From Spirochaetota bacterium (GTDB lineage: Bacteria; Spirochaetota; Spirochaetia; Treponematales; Rectinemataceae), in NCBI GenBank assembly GCA_026398595.1, contig JAPLSO010000048.1, positions 1-64,000 on the forward strand: DNA of 64,000 nt, given 5' to 3'. How positions within the stretch are numbered: position 1 is the stretch's first letter; each line of letters starts with the position of its first letter. Under the pieces are notes generated by a model that saw nothing but the letters and a program-made list of their open reading frames with translations, did not search any database and was not told where the DNA came from. The position numbers were made by a program, and so were the translations under genes. This document shows positions 42,492-51,861 of this stretch, piece by piece.

Positions 42492-42872
42492 TCAGTCGGG
42501 CTTGCCGCCGGACGGCTTGGCCTGGGGCGGGACGAACTCGACGGGGAAGGTCTCGAAAGCTCCTTCGGTCGAGGCCTTCGCCCATTCGGGGTGCATGGCG
42601 ATCGATTTCTTGGGGCAGCATTCGACGCAGGCCCCGCAAGCTATGCAGTTCACCCGCCTAATGGACCAGGTCCGGCCCTCCCTGTCTACGGCTATGGCCC
42701 CCGTGGGGCACTTCTTCTGGCAGAGCGAGCAGAGGATGCAAGTATCCGGATCCACGTCGACTCCCCCCCGCGTGGCGGCGAAGGGTTCGCGCTTCACGGA
42801 AGGATATCTCCGTGTCGCAGGTCCGCGGAACAGGTTCTTTATAAGCAGGGTTGAAATATACAGAATCGACAT
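42492..42872 (-). CDS. echF: Ech-type hydrogenase ferredoxin-like subunit (EchF)
   Basis: The 126-residue protein has two [4Fe-4S] ferredoxin motifs, CILCSLCQKKCP (about 45-56) and CIACGACVECCP (about 76-87), and a short hydrophobic N-terminus (about 1-15). It passes electrons from reduced ferredoxin to the small subunit EchC. It starts one base after the echE stop. A longer upstream frame exists but reads into echE and is not coding. Confidence 0.94.
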   Translation of the reverse strand: MSILYISTLLIKNLFRGPATRRYPSVKREPFAATRGGVDVDPDTCILCSLCQKKCPTGAIAVDREGRTWSIRRVNCIACGACVECCPKKSIAMHPEWAKASTEGAFETFPVEFVPPQAKPSGGKPD

Positions 42873-42873
42873 G

Positions 42874-43959
42874 TCAGCGCTCCGTGCAGGAGATGCAGGG
42901 ATCGATCGTAAGGACCAGGAGGCCCACGTCGGCCAGTTCCGCGCGTTTGATGAGATGGACCATGGAGGGCACGTTGGCGAAAGTGGGGGTCCGGACCCTG
43001 AACCGCGCCAGGTTCTTCGTCGCGTTGCCCTTAACATAATAGACGACCTCGCCCCTCGGTTGTTCGAGCCTGGTGTATTGGTCGGCGGCTGGCGGGAAAC
43101 CCATCGGCTTGGTCCAGATGCCGCCTTCGGGGAGGCCGACCGCGGCCTGTTCGATGATGGAGATGGATTGATAGAGTTCCTTGACGCGCACGGCCACCCT
43201 CGCCCAGGAATCGCAGGAGTTCTCGGTGACGACGTCGAAGGAGAAATCGCCGTAGGAGGAGTAGGGGCTGTCCTTCCTCGTGTCCATGGCCAGTCCTGAG
43301 GCCCGCGCCATGGGTCCCACGCAGCCCAGGGCCCTGGTCTCATCAGGGGAGAGGTAACCCATGCCCGAAAGGCGCAGGCGCACGGACGTGTCCTTGAGGA
43401 AGACCTTGGCGACCTCGTCGATCCCCTTCTTTATGACCGGGAGCTGTTTGCGTATGGTCTTGACCATATCGGCGTCCATGTCGCGCCGCAGGCCGCCCGG
43501 TTTCACCACGCCGAAGATGACGCGGCCGCCCGTGCTCTCCTCGAAGATGTCCAGGATGAGTTCGCGTACCCGCCAGGAATGCATGAAGAGGGACTCGAAG
43601 CCCATGGCGTCCGCGAGGAGGCCCAGCCACATCAGGTGGCTGTGGAGGCGCGAAAACTCCGACCAGATGACGCGCAGGTACTGGGCGCGTTTGGGGACAT
43701 CGATGCCCATGAGGCCCTCGATGGCCTGGCAGTAGCCCATGCCGTGGATGAATGAGCAGATGCCGCAGATTCGCTCGGCGACGTAGGCCATCTCCATGAA
43801 GTCGTGTTCGGTGGTGAGAATCTCGAGGCCTCGGTGGATGTAGCCTATGGAGGGGAAGGCGTCCACGATTTTCTCGTCCTCGAGCTTGAGGTCGAAGTGG
43901 ATGGGTTCGGGGAAGACGGGGTGTTGGGGTCCAAAAGGGACGATCGTGTGCTCAGACAT
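42874..43959 (-). CDS. echE: Ech-type [NiFe]-hydrogenase large subunit (EchE)
   Basis: The ~361-residue catalytic subunit has the N-terminal nickel motif ERICGICSFIHG and the C-terminal motif DPCISCTER, so all four nickel-iron cysteines are present. The protein ends right at CTER: there is no C-terminal extension, so no maturation peptidase cleavage is needed, a known feature of some group-4 hydrogenases. ATG at 43959 overlaps echD by 8 bp. It belongs to group 4 (Ech), which couples ferredoxin oxidation and proton reduction to ion pumping. Confidence 0.96.
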   Translation of the reverse strand: MSEHTIVPFGPQHPVFPEPIHFDLKLEDEKIVDAFPSIGYIHRGLEILTTEHDFMEMAYVAERICGICSFIHGMGYCQAIEGLMGIDVPKRAQYLRVIWSEFSRLHSHLMWLGLLADAMGFESLFMHSWRVRELILDIFEESTGGRVIFGVVKPGGLRRDMDADMVKTIRKQLPVIKKGIDEVAKVFLKDTSVRLRLSGMGYLSPDETRALGCVGPMARASGLAMDTRKDSPYSSYGDFSFDVVTENSCDSWARVAVRVKELYQSISIIEQAAVGLPEGGIWTKPMGFPPAADQYTRLEQPRGEVVYYVKGNATKNLARFRVRTPTFANVPSMVHLIKRAELADVGLLVLTIDPCISCTER

Positions 43960-44293
43960 CGGAAGTCCCCTTTCCCGCCAGGTCGAAGGGAGCCTTCCTC
44001 TGGGGGTTGTAGAGCCTGCCCTTGAAGTCAATGCTCATCCCTTCCACGGGAATGCCGAAGAGTTCGGATATCTCGTTCTCGTAGAGGTAGGCCGAGGGGA
44101 AGTATTCGGAGATGCTGGTCAGCTCGGGCCTATCGGGGATGAGGATGAAGCCCTCCTGGCCGTCGAAGGAGTAGACCACCTCCCAGTATTCGCCGTGGGA
44201 GCAGTGCATCTGCACGAGCCTGTCCCCCTTCTCGCGCCTTTCATGGGCCATGGCGAGGACGGATTTGGGGGAGATGGTGTGGTATTCCGTCAT
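43952..44293 (-). CDS. echD: Ech-type hydrogenase subunit D (NuoC-like)
   Basis: The 113-residue soluble subunit resembles the NuoC/30-kDa complex-I subunit: FPSAYLYENEISELFGIPVEG is the characteristic segment. It links the large and small subunits. The ATG overlaps the echC stop (ATGA). Confidence 0.9.
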   Translation of the reverse strand: MTEYHTISPKSVLAMAHERREKGDRLVQMHCSHGEYWEVVYSFDGQEGFILIPDRPELTSISEYFPSAYLYENEISELFGIPVEGMSIDFKGRLYNPQRKAPFDLAGKGTSDV

Positions 44294-44745
44294 AGGGCGC
44301 CCTCCCCGCCCGAAAGGGCCTCGACGAACTTCGCCCGCTTGATTTCCAGGATTTCCAGGGCTTTGACGATGCCGTCGATGAGGGCCTCGGGCCGCACCGC
44401 GCAGCCCGGGACATAGACGTCGACGGGGAGGACGGTGTCCACACCGCCTGAGATGTTGTAGCAGGGCTTGAAGATGCCCCCCGAGGTGGCGCAGACCCCG
44501 GCAGCGATCACGACGCGCGGGTCGGGCATCTGCGAATAAAGGTTCAGGAGGACCTGCTTCTGGCGCTCGTTCACCGAGCCGGTGATGAGGAAGATGTCGG
44601 CCTGCTTGGGGTTCCCCGTCGAGATGATGCCGAAGCGCTCGACGTCGTAGAGGGGGGTGAGGGCCGCCAGGACCTCTATATCGCAGCCGTTGCAGCTCGA
44701 TGCGTCGTAGTGGAGGAGCCAGGGCGACTTGGAAAAATACGACAT
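44290..44745 (-). CDS. echC: Ech-type hydrogenase small subunit (EchC, NuoB-like)
   Basis: The 151-residue protein has the proximal [4Fe-4S] cluster motif SSCNGCDIEVLAAL, the third cysteine in GVCATSGGIF, and the fourth in YVPGCAVRPEALIDGI, all in NuoB order. ATG at 44745 has a purine-rich GGGAAGGGGAG ribosome site. A longer upstream frame is antisense noise. Confidence 0.95.
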   Translation of the reverse strand: MSYFSKSPWLLHYDASSCNGCDIEVLAALTPLYDVERFGIISTGNPKQADIFLITGSVNERQKQVLLNLYSQMPDPRVVIAAGVCATSGGIFKPCYNISGGVDTVLPVDVYVPGCAVRPEALIDGIVKALEILEIKRAKFVEALSGGEGAL

Positions 44746-44762
44746 TCGGCTCCCCTTCCCTT

Positions 44763-45647
44763 TCACGCGCCCGCCCCGCGCAGCGCGGGCAGGAGGAACT
44801 TGACAACATAGAGGACGAGGATGTTCCCGAAACCGAACACCAGGGTTATCGCCCACACGCTCATCAGCGTCTGACGGTAGGTGAACCGGCCGAAGGCATT
44901 GTCGATGAAGATGACGGCCAGGTAGACGAGGCCGACGCCCAGTATCCCGGCCCACCACTGTCCTCCGAAGAAAAGGGCGATGAAGGCGGTCAGGTAGGAG
45001 TATTTGTACCAATGCGCTATCTCCATGAGTCCAAGGGTCTTGGCGGAAAAATCAGAGGTTATTCCCTTGACGATTTCCTGATGCGGGTGGTGGGAGGCCG
45101 AAAGGTCGAAGGGCGACTTCTGGAGTTTGATGCAGATGACGGGGATCATGCCGAGGAGGCAGCCAGGCAGCTTCCAGAAGATCATGTCGGGGTAGGCGAG
45201 GATATCCCTGATCGCGAAGCTCCCCGTCAGGATGTATATGCCCACGAAGCTGAGGATGAACATGGGTTCGTAGGCGAGGAGCTGGATGAGCTCACGCTCC
45301 GCGCCTATGTGGCTGAAGGGGCTCGCCGAAGAGTAGCCCGCCAGCACCATGAAGATGTTGGCCAGCGTGAGGCAGAAGAAGAAGAGGAGGATGTCGCCGC
45401 CCGAGAAGAAGATCGCACAGGCGAAGACGGTGAAGAAGAGGAAGGTCGAGATATAGACGATCTGCAGGCGGCTGACCTGGGAATCGGATTTGGCGAAGAG
45501 CTTGGCGGCGTCGTAGAAGGGCTGGAGGATTGGGGGCCCGATGCGCCCCTGGAGCCGCGCCGAAATGATGCGCGACAAGCCTTCGAGCAGGCCTCCGGCC
45601 AAAGGGCCGATGAGAAGGAAGGCGGCGAGGAAGAGGTAGCCGTTCAT
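44763..45647 (-). CDS. echB: Ech-type hydrogenase membrane subunit (EchB, NuoH-like)
   Basis: The ~294-residue membrane protein has eight helices and the NuoH signatures GRIGPPILQPFYDAAKL near the N-terminus and the acidic/helical segment ERELIQLLAYEPM. KLQKSPFDLSASHHPHQEIV matches the FDxxEAHxE-like quinone-region remnant, changed as usual in hydrogenases. It contributes to ion translocation. ATG at 45647 overlaps the echA stop (ATGA). Confidence 0.95.
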   Translation of the reverse strand: MNGYLFLAAFLLIGPLAGGLLEGLSRIISARLQGRIGPPILQPFYDAAKLFAKSDSQVSRLQIVYISTFLFFTVFACAIFFSGGDILLFFFCLTLANIFMVLAGYSSASPFSHIGAERELIQLLAYEPMFILSFVGIYILTGSFAIRDILAYPDMIFWKLPGCLLGMIPVICIKLQKSPFDLSASHHPHQEIVKGITSDFSAKTLGLMEIAHWYKYSYLTAFIALFFGGQWWAGILGVGLVYLAVIFIDNAFGRFTYRQTLMSVWAITLVFGFGNILVLYVVKFLLPALRGAGA

Positions 45648-47542
45648 AGTGCCGCACCGAAGTACATGAGGATCAAGAGGAGGATGGACCCGAGATTGCC
45701 CCACATGAGCCACTTCGGTTCGCTGATCATGGAGCCGAAATAGTAGTTCTTCAGCTCAACCTTAGTCTCGGCGCCGAGAGTGGCGGTAAAGCGGTTGGGG
45801 TTGGCGGCGTTGCGGCCGGCGAGATAGGGGGTTATCCAGGCGGCCTTGCCCGAGCGCAGCAGAAGACCTCCGGGCAGGATGATAAGCATCAGGATCATGA
45901 AGGCGAGTATCCAGTAGTCGTTCTGGATGAGGATCGAGAGCTGGGCGCTCGACACATAGGGGGAGATGAGCCAGCTCACGATGAGGGGAAATCCGAAGGT
46001 CGTCGCCACGACGGTGAAGGCGAGGATCCAGATGGAAGCCTGCTCGAAGAGGGGCACGCGCAGCGGCACTTTCTTCACGTCGGGCAGGGGTGAGATGATC
46101 TTGCCCAGCCATTTCCCCCAGAAGAAGAGGTTAAAGGCTGAGCCGAAGGCGAGAAGGAGGATGAGGAAGGGACTCACCAGGTTGTGCGCGTCGACGAAGG
46201 CGCCCAGGACCATCCACTTGGACACGAGCATGCCCAAGGGGGGAAGGAACATGCCGCCGATCCCCACGATCATGGCGTAGGCTATCGTCGGTACCCTGGA
46301 CACGAGGGAGTCCATAGCCTCGATGTCGCGCGAATCGATGATGTGCTCGACCGAGCCGACGCAGAGGAAGAGAGAGGATTTGGCCACAGCGTGAAAGATA
46401 ATGAGGAGGATGGCCGCCGCCAGGGTCTCCGGGGTTCCCCCGCCCGCGCAAGCGACGATGAGGCCGAGGTTGGCTATGGTCGAGTAGGCGAGGAGGCGCT
46501 TGGCGTTGCGTATCGACATGGCTATGGCCGAGGCGAGGGCAAAGGTGAGGATGCCTATCAGGGCGACGGCGTCGGCCATGACGCTTCCCTTGAAGGCGGG
46601 CAGGAGGCGTATGATGAGGTAGACGCCGGCCTTCACCATCGTGCTCGAGTGGAGGAGGGCTGAGACGGGCGTGGGGGCTACCATGGCGCCGAGGAGCCAG
46701 GACGAGAAGGGGAACTGGGCGGACTTGATCAGGGCGGCGAAGACGAGGCAGGCCACGGCTATCTTCAGCCCGGGCAGGGCCCCGTTTTCAAACGACAGAA
46801 GGCTGTTGAGGCCGGCTATCCTGTACGTGGAGGCGACCCAGACGATGGCGGCCGTCATGACGATTCCGCCCGCCAGGTTCATCCCGAGGGCCCGGAAGGC
46901 GCTCTTTACAGCCGCGTCGTTGCGTGGATAGCCGATCAGGAAGCAGGAGCAGATCGTCGTGAGCTCCCAGAAGAAGTTGAGCACGAAGAGACTGTTGGAG
47001 GTCACGAGGCCGAACATAGCCCCGATGAAGGTGAAGAGGAGGAAGCTGAAGAAGGGGCGCCTGTCCTCTATCTCGGGGTGGCGGCCATGGAAATTCCTCA
47101 TGTAGGAGTGGGCGTAGGAGGCTATCGCCGCCCCCGTGACGCCGATCACCAGGACCATGACGAGGGAGAGTTCGTCGGAGTGGAAGGAAAAGGCGAAGCC
47201 GGCGACGGGCTTTACGACGAGTTCCCCATAGGCGGTCAGCGCGGCTTGGACCAGGATGAGAGGGATGATCCAGTACTTCTTATAGATGAAGGCCCGGTAG
47301 CCGGCATAACCAAGAAGACCAATCTCGAAGGTGAGCATGAGCCACTCGACCCATTCAGGCAAGGGAAAGCACCAGGGGGCGTAGCGGTAAAGGAAGAACG
47401 CCGAGGCTATGGCAATGACCAGGATCAGGGCTGCGGCGACTCGCTGGAATACAGCCCGGAACGCGTCGCTCCGCACGAAGAAGAGGATCAGGCCCGCGCA
47501 GAAAGGCGAGAGCGTCAGCAGATAATATATCTGATCCTTCAT
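45644..47542 (-). CDS. echA: Ech-type hydrogenase antiporter-like subunit (EchA, NuoL-like)
   Basis: The 632-residue protein has about 16 membrane helices and the complex-I antiporter motifs: NFFWELTTICSCFLIGY with the conserved glutamate, KSAQFPFSSWLLGAMVAPTPVSALLHSS (quoted here only in part as KSAQFPF), and KRLLAYSTIANLG with the lysine and histidine region of the broken helix. It moves the coupling ion (H+ or Na+). First gene of an eight-gene operon echABCDEF-hypAB. Confidence 0.95.
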   Translation of the reverse strand: MKDQIYYLLTLSPFCAGLILFFVRSDAFRAVFQRVAAALILVIAIASAFFLYRYAPWCFPLPEWVEWLMLTFEIGLLGYAGYRAFIYKKYWIIPLILVQAALTAYGELVVKPVAGFAFSFHSDELSLVMVLVIGVTGAAIASYAHSYMRNFHGRHPEIEDRRPFFSFLLFTFIGAMFGLVTSNSLFVLNFFWELTTICSCFLIGYPRNDAAVKSAFRALGMNLAGGIVMTAAIVWVASTYRIAGLNSLLSFENGALPGLKIAVACLVFAALIKSAQFPFSSWLLGAMVAPTPVSALLHSSTMVKAGVYLIIRLLPAFKGSVMADAVALIGILTFALASAIAMSIRNAKRLLAYSTIANLGLIVACAGGGTPETLAAAILLIIFHAVAKSSLFLCVGSVEHIIDSRDIEAMDSLVSRVPTIAYAMIVGIGGMFLPPLGMLVSKWMVLGAFVDAHNLVSPFLILLLAFGSAFNLFFWGKWLGKIISPLPDVKKVPLRVPLFEQASIWILAFTVVATTFGFPLIVSWLISPYVSSAQLSILIQNDYWILAFMILMLIILPGGLLLRSGKAAWITPYLAGRNAANPNRFTATLGAETKVELKNYYFGSMISEPKWLMWGNLGSILLLILMYFGAAL

Positions 47543-47633
47543 ATACAGGATTTATAGTCCGCTTGGAATAGAAGTGTCAAGAAAAGGTGACGGATGAGCC
47601 CAGAACCGCCCTCACCGAAGGAGGATCAGAGGA

Positions 47634-48743
47634 TCAGGCAGGCACGATGACGTTGTAGAGATCGCGAACGCGCTCCATGACAAGGGGGAAATCACAGTGG
47701 GCTAGTTTCTCGGTCTCGCCGTCGCACTGCAGGGGGATGTCCTCGGTGTAATTCATCTCTATCCTGGCTGCAGAAAAATGCTCGATTTCGCGCAGCCCTT
47801 CGTGTTTTCCCGTCTCAATTGCCCCTTTTATAAGGAGCTTCCGCAAGAGGCCTGTATTAGAGCAGGAAACAACGTTCTCTGGCCCCGGGAGGATTCTTTT
47901 GTTCGAACCGTACTGGCGGTTGCCCGAGGCGCCCATGGCTACTAGGAGCCTCCCCTTTTCAGAGTGGTGGATCTCCTTCCCAGCCTCGTCCCAGACGGCG
48001 AGGGACATTGGGACGACCTTGTATGCCCGATCGTAGAGGACGGTCGCGACGTCCACCCAGAACTTGTAGGAGTCTCCGGGGAATATAGCCTTGAGCTTGT
48101 TGGTTTTGTCGGCAATGTAGGCATCCACGCCTATGCTCGCGATGTTGAAGGCCCAAAGGGGCGGTCTTCCCCCCTCTTCGGCGGGAATGACCCGCACAGC
48201 CGCTCGGCGCTCGAACTTCAGGGCTCCGAGGAAGCGGCTCAAAGCGGTTACCAGATCCCGCCCTTCGGAACCATCGTTGCCTGTCCCCAGGGGAAGACGG
48301 AGGAGAGCGAATCTGTCCTTCCGGTCGTCAGGAAGATGGAGCAGACGCTCGGCCGTTTCGAGGCTCGTGCCGTCGCCTCCCGCAGTCATGATGAAATGGA
48401 TGGAATCCTGGCCGTTGGCCGTAGAGCGCTCGATGATCCTCTGGGCTATGGCCGCGGCATGGCCGCAGCGTTCCGTCAGATGGAGACGGACTTGGACGTC
48501 TCCATCCCGCCTAGGCAAGGCGACTGCCGTCTCGATCACCTTCGCCAGCTCGGCCTCGCGTTTGGATCGGAACCGCGGACGCTTAAATCCCCCGGCCTTG
48601 GGGTTGGCGACGATGTCAACGACAAGGGATCTCCCGGGGAAAGAGGGGGAATGTTCAAGGATCGTTCTCACTCCATCGGCCAGATGTTCGGGATGCATGC
48701 AAAAAGGATATTCCCATTTGGCGCGGTTGTCCATGCGGGGCAT
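47634..48743 (-). CDS. Diacylglycerol/sphingosine kinase family protein
   Basis: The 369-residue lipid-kinase-like protein has an N-terminal VVDIVANPKAGG, the catalytic MTAGGDGTSLET and the LRLPLGTGNDGSE loop, the three hallmarks of the DAGK/NAD-kinase fold. The C-terminal half is the usual beta domain ending YTEDIPLQCDGE. Likely substrates are diacylglycerol or another membrane lipid. It lies 26 bp after the permease of the sugar transporter on the same strand, so it may be read from that transcript, though the functions look unrelated. The start is uncertain: MDNR at 48734 or MHPEHL are alternatives. Confidence 0.9.
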   Translation of the reverse strand: MPRMDNRAKWEYPFCMHPEHLADGVRTILEHSPSFPGRSLVVDIVANPKAGGFKRPRFRSKREAELAKVIETAVALPRRDGDVQVRLHLTERCGHAAAIAQRIIERSTANGQDSIHFIMTAGGDGTSLETAERLLHLPDDRKDRFALLRLPLGTGNDGSEGRDLVTALSRFLGALKFERRAAVRVIPAEEGGRPPLWAFNIASIGVDAYIADKTNKLKAIFPGDSYKFWVDVATVLYDRAYKVVPMSLAVWDEAGKEIHHSEKGRLLVAMGASGNRQYGSNKRILPGPENVVSCSNTGLLRKLLIKGAIETGKHEGLREIEHFSAARIEMNYTEDIPLQCDGETEKLAHCDFPLVMERVRDLYNVIVPA

Positions 48744-48769
48744 AGCCCTTTGGGCTCAGCCCCAAGAGC

Positions 48770-49585
48770 TCAGCCCTTGACCGCCCCCATGGTCAGTCCC
48801 TTCACTACGTATTTCTGGAAAATCATGGTGAGGATGATGGCGGGCGTCATGATGGCGACGGCCGCGGCCATGACGGCACCCCAGTCCACCTCGGCGTAGG
48901 ACACAAAGTTGTACACGGCTATGGGCAGGGTCTTCGTCTTCTCCATGGAGAGGACCTGGGAAAACATGAAGTTGTTCCAGGAGAAGATGAAGGAAAGCGT
49001 TATTGAAGTGACGATGCCCGGCCCCGCTATGGGGAGGATGATGGACCGGAACGCCTTCTGCCGCGTCGCGCCGTCCACCATCGCCGATTCCTCCATCTCG
49101 ACGGGTATGGTCTCGAAGTACGAGGACATAATCCAAACCACGATGGGCAGGGCTATAAGCATGTGGGAGAGGATGAGGGCGATGTACGAATCCATGAGAT
49201 GCAGGCGGGAAAAGATGATGTACCAAGGCATCAGGAAGGATATGCCCGGCATCAGCCGAGCGACGAGTATGAACACCGACAGCCGCTTCTGGCCGAAACG
49301 GGCTATGGAATACGCGGCGGGGAGGCCGAGGATGAGGGACAATCCCACGGCGGTCATGCCTATCACCGAGGAGTTCATGAAGTACTTGAGGAAATTCTGC
49401 TCGGCGAAAACTTTGATATAGTTGCCGAGGATGGGCGAAAAGACCAGCCTCGGGGGCCAAGAGATGATGTCGACCTGGGTCTTGAAGGATGAGGTCAGCA
49501 TCCAGAAAAAGGGGAAGAGAACAGGGACAGTTATGCAGAGGAGGAGGACGAGGAAGAGGAATCTGCGGATGAAGGGCACTTTCAT
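48770..49585 (-). CDS. Sugar ABC transporter permease (MalG/UgpE type)
   Basis: The 271-residue permease has six helices and the EAA loop MEESAMVDGATRQKAFRSI that binds the ATPase. It pairs with the MalF-type permease just upstream. No ATPase gene is present in the operon, so it probably uses a shared MsmK/MalK-like ATPase coded elsewhere, as is common in this transporter class. Confidence 0.95.
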   Translation of the reverse strand: MKVPFIRRFLFLVLLLCITVPVLFPFFWMLTSSFKTQVDIISWPPRLVFSPILGNYIKVFAEQNFLKYFMNSSVIGMTAVGLSLILGLPAAYSIARFGQKRLSVFILVARLMPGISFLMPWYIIFSRLHLMDSYIALILSHMLIALPIVVWIMSSYFETIPVEMEESAMVDGATRQKAFRSIILPIAGPGIVTSITLSFIFSWNNFMFSQVLSMEKTKTLPIAVYNFVSYAEVDWGAVMAAAVAIMTPAIILTMIFQKYVVKGLTMGAVKG

Positions 49586-49594
49586 TCCAGACTC

Positions 49595-50473
49595 CTAGAG
49601 CTCGAAGCGTTTGCGCAGACGCATGATCGCCATGCTGAGCGCAAGCACCAGGAGAAACAGGAAGATGAGTATCACCGAGGACTGGCCCATGCGGAAATAC
49701 TCAAAGCTGTATTTGAAGGCCATGACGTTGAGTGTCTCTGAGGCGTATCCCGGACCTCCCCCCGTCATGGCGTAGATGATGTCGTAGGTCTTGAGAGCGT
49801 CGATGGATCTCAGAATCATGCCGGTGAGGAGGGTCGGCATGATCATCGGCAGGGTGATGTTCGAAAAGATCTGGAATGCATTCGCCCCATCCACTTTAGC
49901 CGACTCATAGGGCTCCTGTGAGAGGCCGGCCAGGCCGGCCAGGACGATGAGGGTGATCATGGGCGTCCACTGCCAGATATCGACGATGGCGAGTGAGGGA
50001 ATGACGGTTGCGGCACTCGAAACCCATGCCGATTTGGGCAGACCCAGGATGGAGAGCGCGTAATTGGCAAACCCGATGGTCGGGTCGAAGAAGAGGTTCC
50101 AGACGATGCCTATGGCAACGGGGGTGGCGACAAGGGGAAGAAGGAGGATCAGTTTCATGGCCGATTTGCCCTTGAACTCCCTGTTGAGGAGTAGGGCGAG
50201 GGCCAAGCCAAGGACGGTTTCGACGGTCACGGCGATGGCCGTGAAGGAAAAAGTCCTGCCTAGGGCATCGAGAAAACGCGGTTCGCGCAGGACTCTCGCG
50301 TAGGATTTGAATCCAACGAGGCCAAGGGGCATCCCCGAGGTAAGGTTCCAGTTCGTAAAGCTCAAGAAAAGCGTGTACAGCACAGGAAAGAGCATCATCA
50401 CTACAACGAAGACGACGGCCGGAAGCGGGAAGAGTATCTTCAGGTTCCTCTCTACGAAACCGCTTCTTGTCAC
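49595..50473 (-). CDS. Sugar ABC transporter permease (MalF/UgpA type)
   Basis: The ~292-residue membrane protein has six helices and the EAA-loop PYESAKVDGANAFQIFSNI. I start it at GTG 50473 because GGAGG lies five bases upstream; an ATG at 50521 lacks one. It precedes the MalG-type gene by 9 bp and follows the solute-binding gene after a strong hairpin. Confidence 0.95.
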   Translation of the reverse strand: MTRSGFVERNLKILFPLPAVVFVVVMMLFPVLYTLFLSFTNWNLTSGMPLGLVGFKSYARVLREPRFLDALGRTFSFTAIAVTVETVLGLALALLLNREFKGKSAMKLILLLPLVATPVAIGIVWNLFFDPTIGFANYALSILGLPKSAWVSSAATVIPSLAIVDIWQWTPMITLIVLAGLAGLSQEPYESAKVDGANAFQIFSNITLPMIMPTLLTGMILRSIDALKTYDIIYAMTGGGPGYASETLNVMAFKYSFEYFRMGQSSVILIFLFLLVLALSMAIMRLRKRFEL

Positions 50474-50535
50474 GCAGCCCTCCAAACAGGGGCGAGCGGC
50501 CGGGAAGAAATCTCCGCCCAACCGCCCGCCCGACG

Positions 50536-50565
50536 AATCGAGCGGCGTTTAGCGGCCGCTCGATT
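50536..50565 (-). other. Intercistronic hairpin after the sugar-binding gene
   Basis: A perfect 11-bp stem AATCGAGCGGC / GCCGCTCGATT with an 8-base loop sits 5 bp after the binding-protein stop and before the permease genes, without a T-run. As in the malE-malF interval, such a hairpin can stabilise the upstream message so that binding protein exceeds permease. Confidence 0.78.
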
Positions 50566-50570
50566 GAAAA

Positions 50571-51821
50571 TCAGTAGACGCCGAACTCCCCAGTATCCTC
50601 GAGGAGTTCGTTGACAGCCTGGACCTTCTGCTTGGCCAGCTCAGCCAGCTTGGCCGAGGTTCCTGCCGTGTTTATGGATTCGATGATGACTTCGCCGATC
50701 AGGTCGCGGGCATTGCCCACGGCGCTCATATAGGGGCGGTCAAAGGGATTGCCGTTCTTGGCGGCGAAGGATTGCGATGCCACGAGCTCGGGGTTGGCTT
50801 TCAAGCGGGCCTCGGAATCGGCCCAGGCTGAATTGCGCGCCATGGGGATGCTGGCGATGAGTCCCCTCTTGGCGAGGTCCTTGCTGGTCGCCCACTTGAT
50901 GAAGTCCATCGCGAGGGCCTTGTTCTTGGACTGGCGCGCGACGGCCATACCCCAGGAAACCACGATGAAGGGATTGTCGGTCTTGGGTCCGGCGGGGAAG
51001 TTGGCGATGCCGACGTTCTCGGCGGGTACCTGGCTCTTGGTCGGATCGACGATCTGCCCGTAGAAGACGGAGGCGTCGGTCCACATGGCGATCTTGCCCG
51101 CCTGGAACACGGGCATGATGTTTTCCCAGGACATCGAGGTGATGCCCGCGGGGCCATAGTTGGCGAGAAGCTTGCCGTAGAAGCGGATCGCGTCCAGAGT
51201 TTCCTTGCTGTCGAATACGGCTACGCCCTTGTCGAGGTATTTGCCGCCGTAGTTATAGACATAGCTGGACAGCTGGGTAACCGCGGCCGCGCCCTTTCCG
51301 CGTGAAGCGAAGCCGGCCACATCGGCGGTCTTGAGAGCCTTGGCGGCTTTTTCGAGCTCGTCGAAGGTGGTCGGAATGGAGAGACCGGCTTTCTTCAGGA
51401 GATCTTTCCTGTAATAGAGAACCTGCCATTCGGTGACGAGGGGAACCAGGTAGGGTTTGTTGCCGAACTTGGCGACGCCCATCGCGCTTTCGGGATAGTC
51501 CGAGAAATCATAGGCCGTAAGCGGCTCGTACCAGCCGTTCTTGTAGAACATCTTGCCTTCCTGGAGCGGCCTCGTCATGAAGACGTCGGCCGAAGAGGAA
51601 CTGGTGGCGAATTCGGTGGTCAGCTTCGTGGTCAGCTGGCTCTCCTGCAGGCTCTCTACATTGACCTTTACGCCGGTGGCTTTCTCGTACTCGGGGATCG
51701 CTGCCTTGAGAAGATCGCCGTAGGGATGGTTGGCAAGCAGAACGCGGATTTCCTTCGTCTGGGCGCCTGCGCCCATGACGAGGGCGAGCAAGAGTGCCAG
51801 TGCGATGAACTTAACTTTCAT
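50571..51821 (-). CDS. Sugar ABC transporter solute-binding protein (family 1)
   Basis: The 416-residue protein has a signal peptide (MKVKFIALALLLALVMGAGAQ) and then a type-I solute-binding fold: RVLLANHPYGDLLKAAIPEY, the ligand-contact segment PYLVPLVTEWQVLYYRKDLL and FQAGKIAMWTDASVF, standard features of carbohydrate-binding proteins (SBP_bac_1). It lacks a lipobox cysteine. ATG at 51821 has AAGGAGG. It is divergent from rpiR, so it is probably controlled by it. The sugar is not identifiable. Confidence 0.94.
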   Translation of the reverse strand: MKVKFIALALLLALVMGAGAQTKEIRVLLANHPYGDLLKAAIPEYEKATGVKVNVESLQESQLTTKLTTEFATSSSSADVFMTRPLQEGKMFYKNGWYEPLTAYDFSDYPESAMGVAKFGNKPYLVPLVTEWQVLYYRKDLLKKAGLSIPTTFDELEKAAKALKTADVAGFASRGKGAAAVTQLSSYVYNYGGKYLDKGVAVFDSKETLDAIRFYGKLLANYGPAGITSMSWENIMPVFQAGKIAMWTDASVFYGQIVDPTKSQVPAENVGIANFPAGPKTDNPFIVVSWGMAVARQSKNKALAMDFIKWATSKDLAKRGLIASIPMARNSAWADSEARLKANPELVASQSFAAKNGNPFDRPYMSAVGNARDLIGEVIIESINTAGTSAKLAELAKQKVQAVNELLEDTGEFGVY

Positions 51822-51861
51822 GATAACCTCCTTCAATCGATTTGGCTGATTGCCGTAGTTG

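Noticed and set aside
44700-45743. Long highly charged plus-strand frame across echB and echC
   Set aside because: It is the antisense of membrane and iron-sulfur genes in G+C-rich DNA, with no ribosome site and low-complexity acidic composition.
48744-48769. Short GGGCT/AGCCC hairpin between the permease gene and the lipid-kinase gene
   Set aside because: Stem is short and lacks a T-run; not strong enough to call a terminator.
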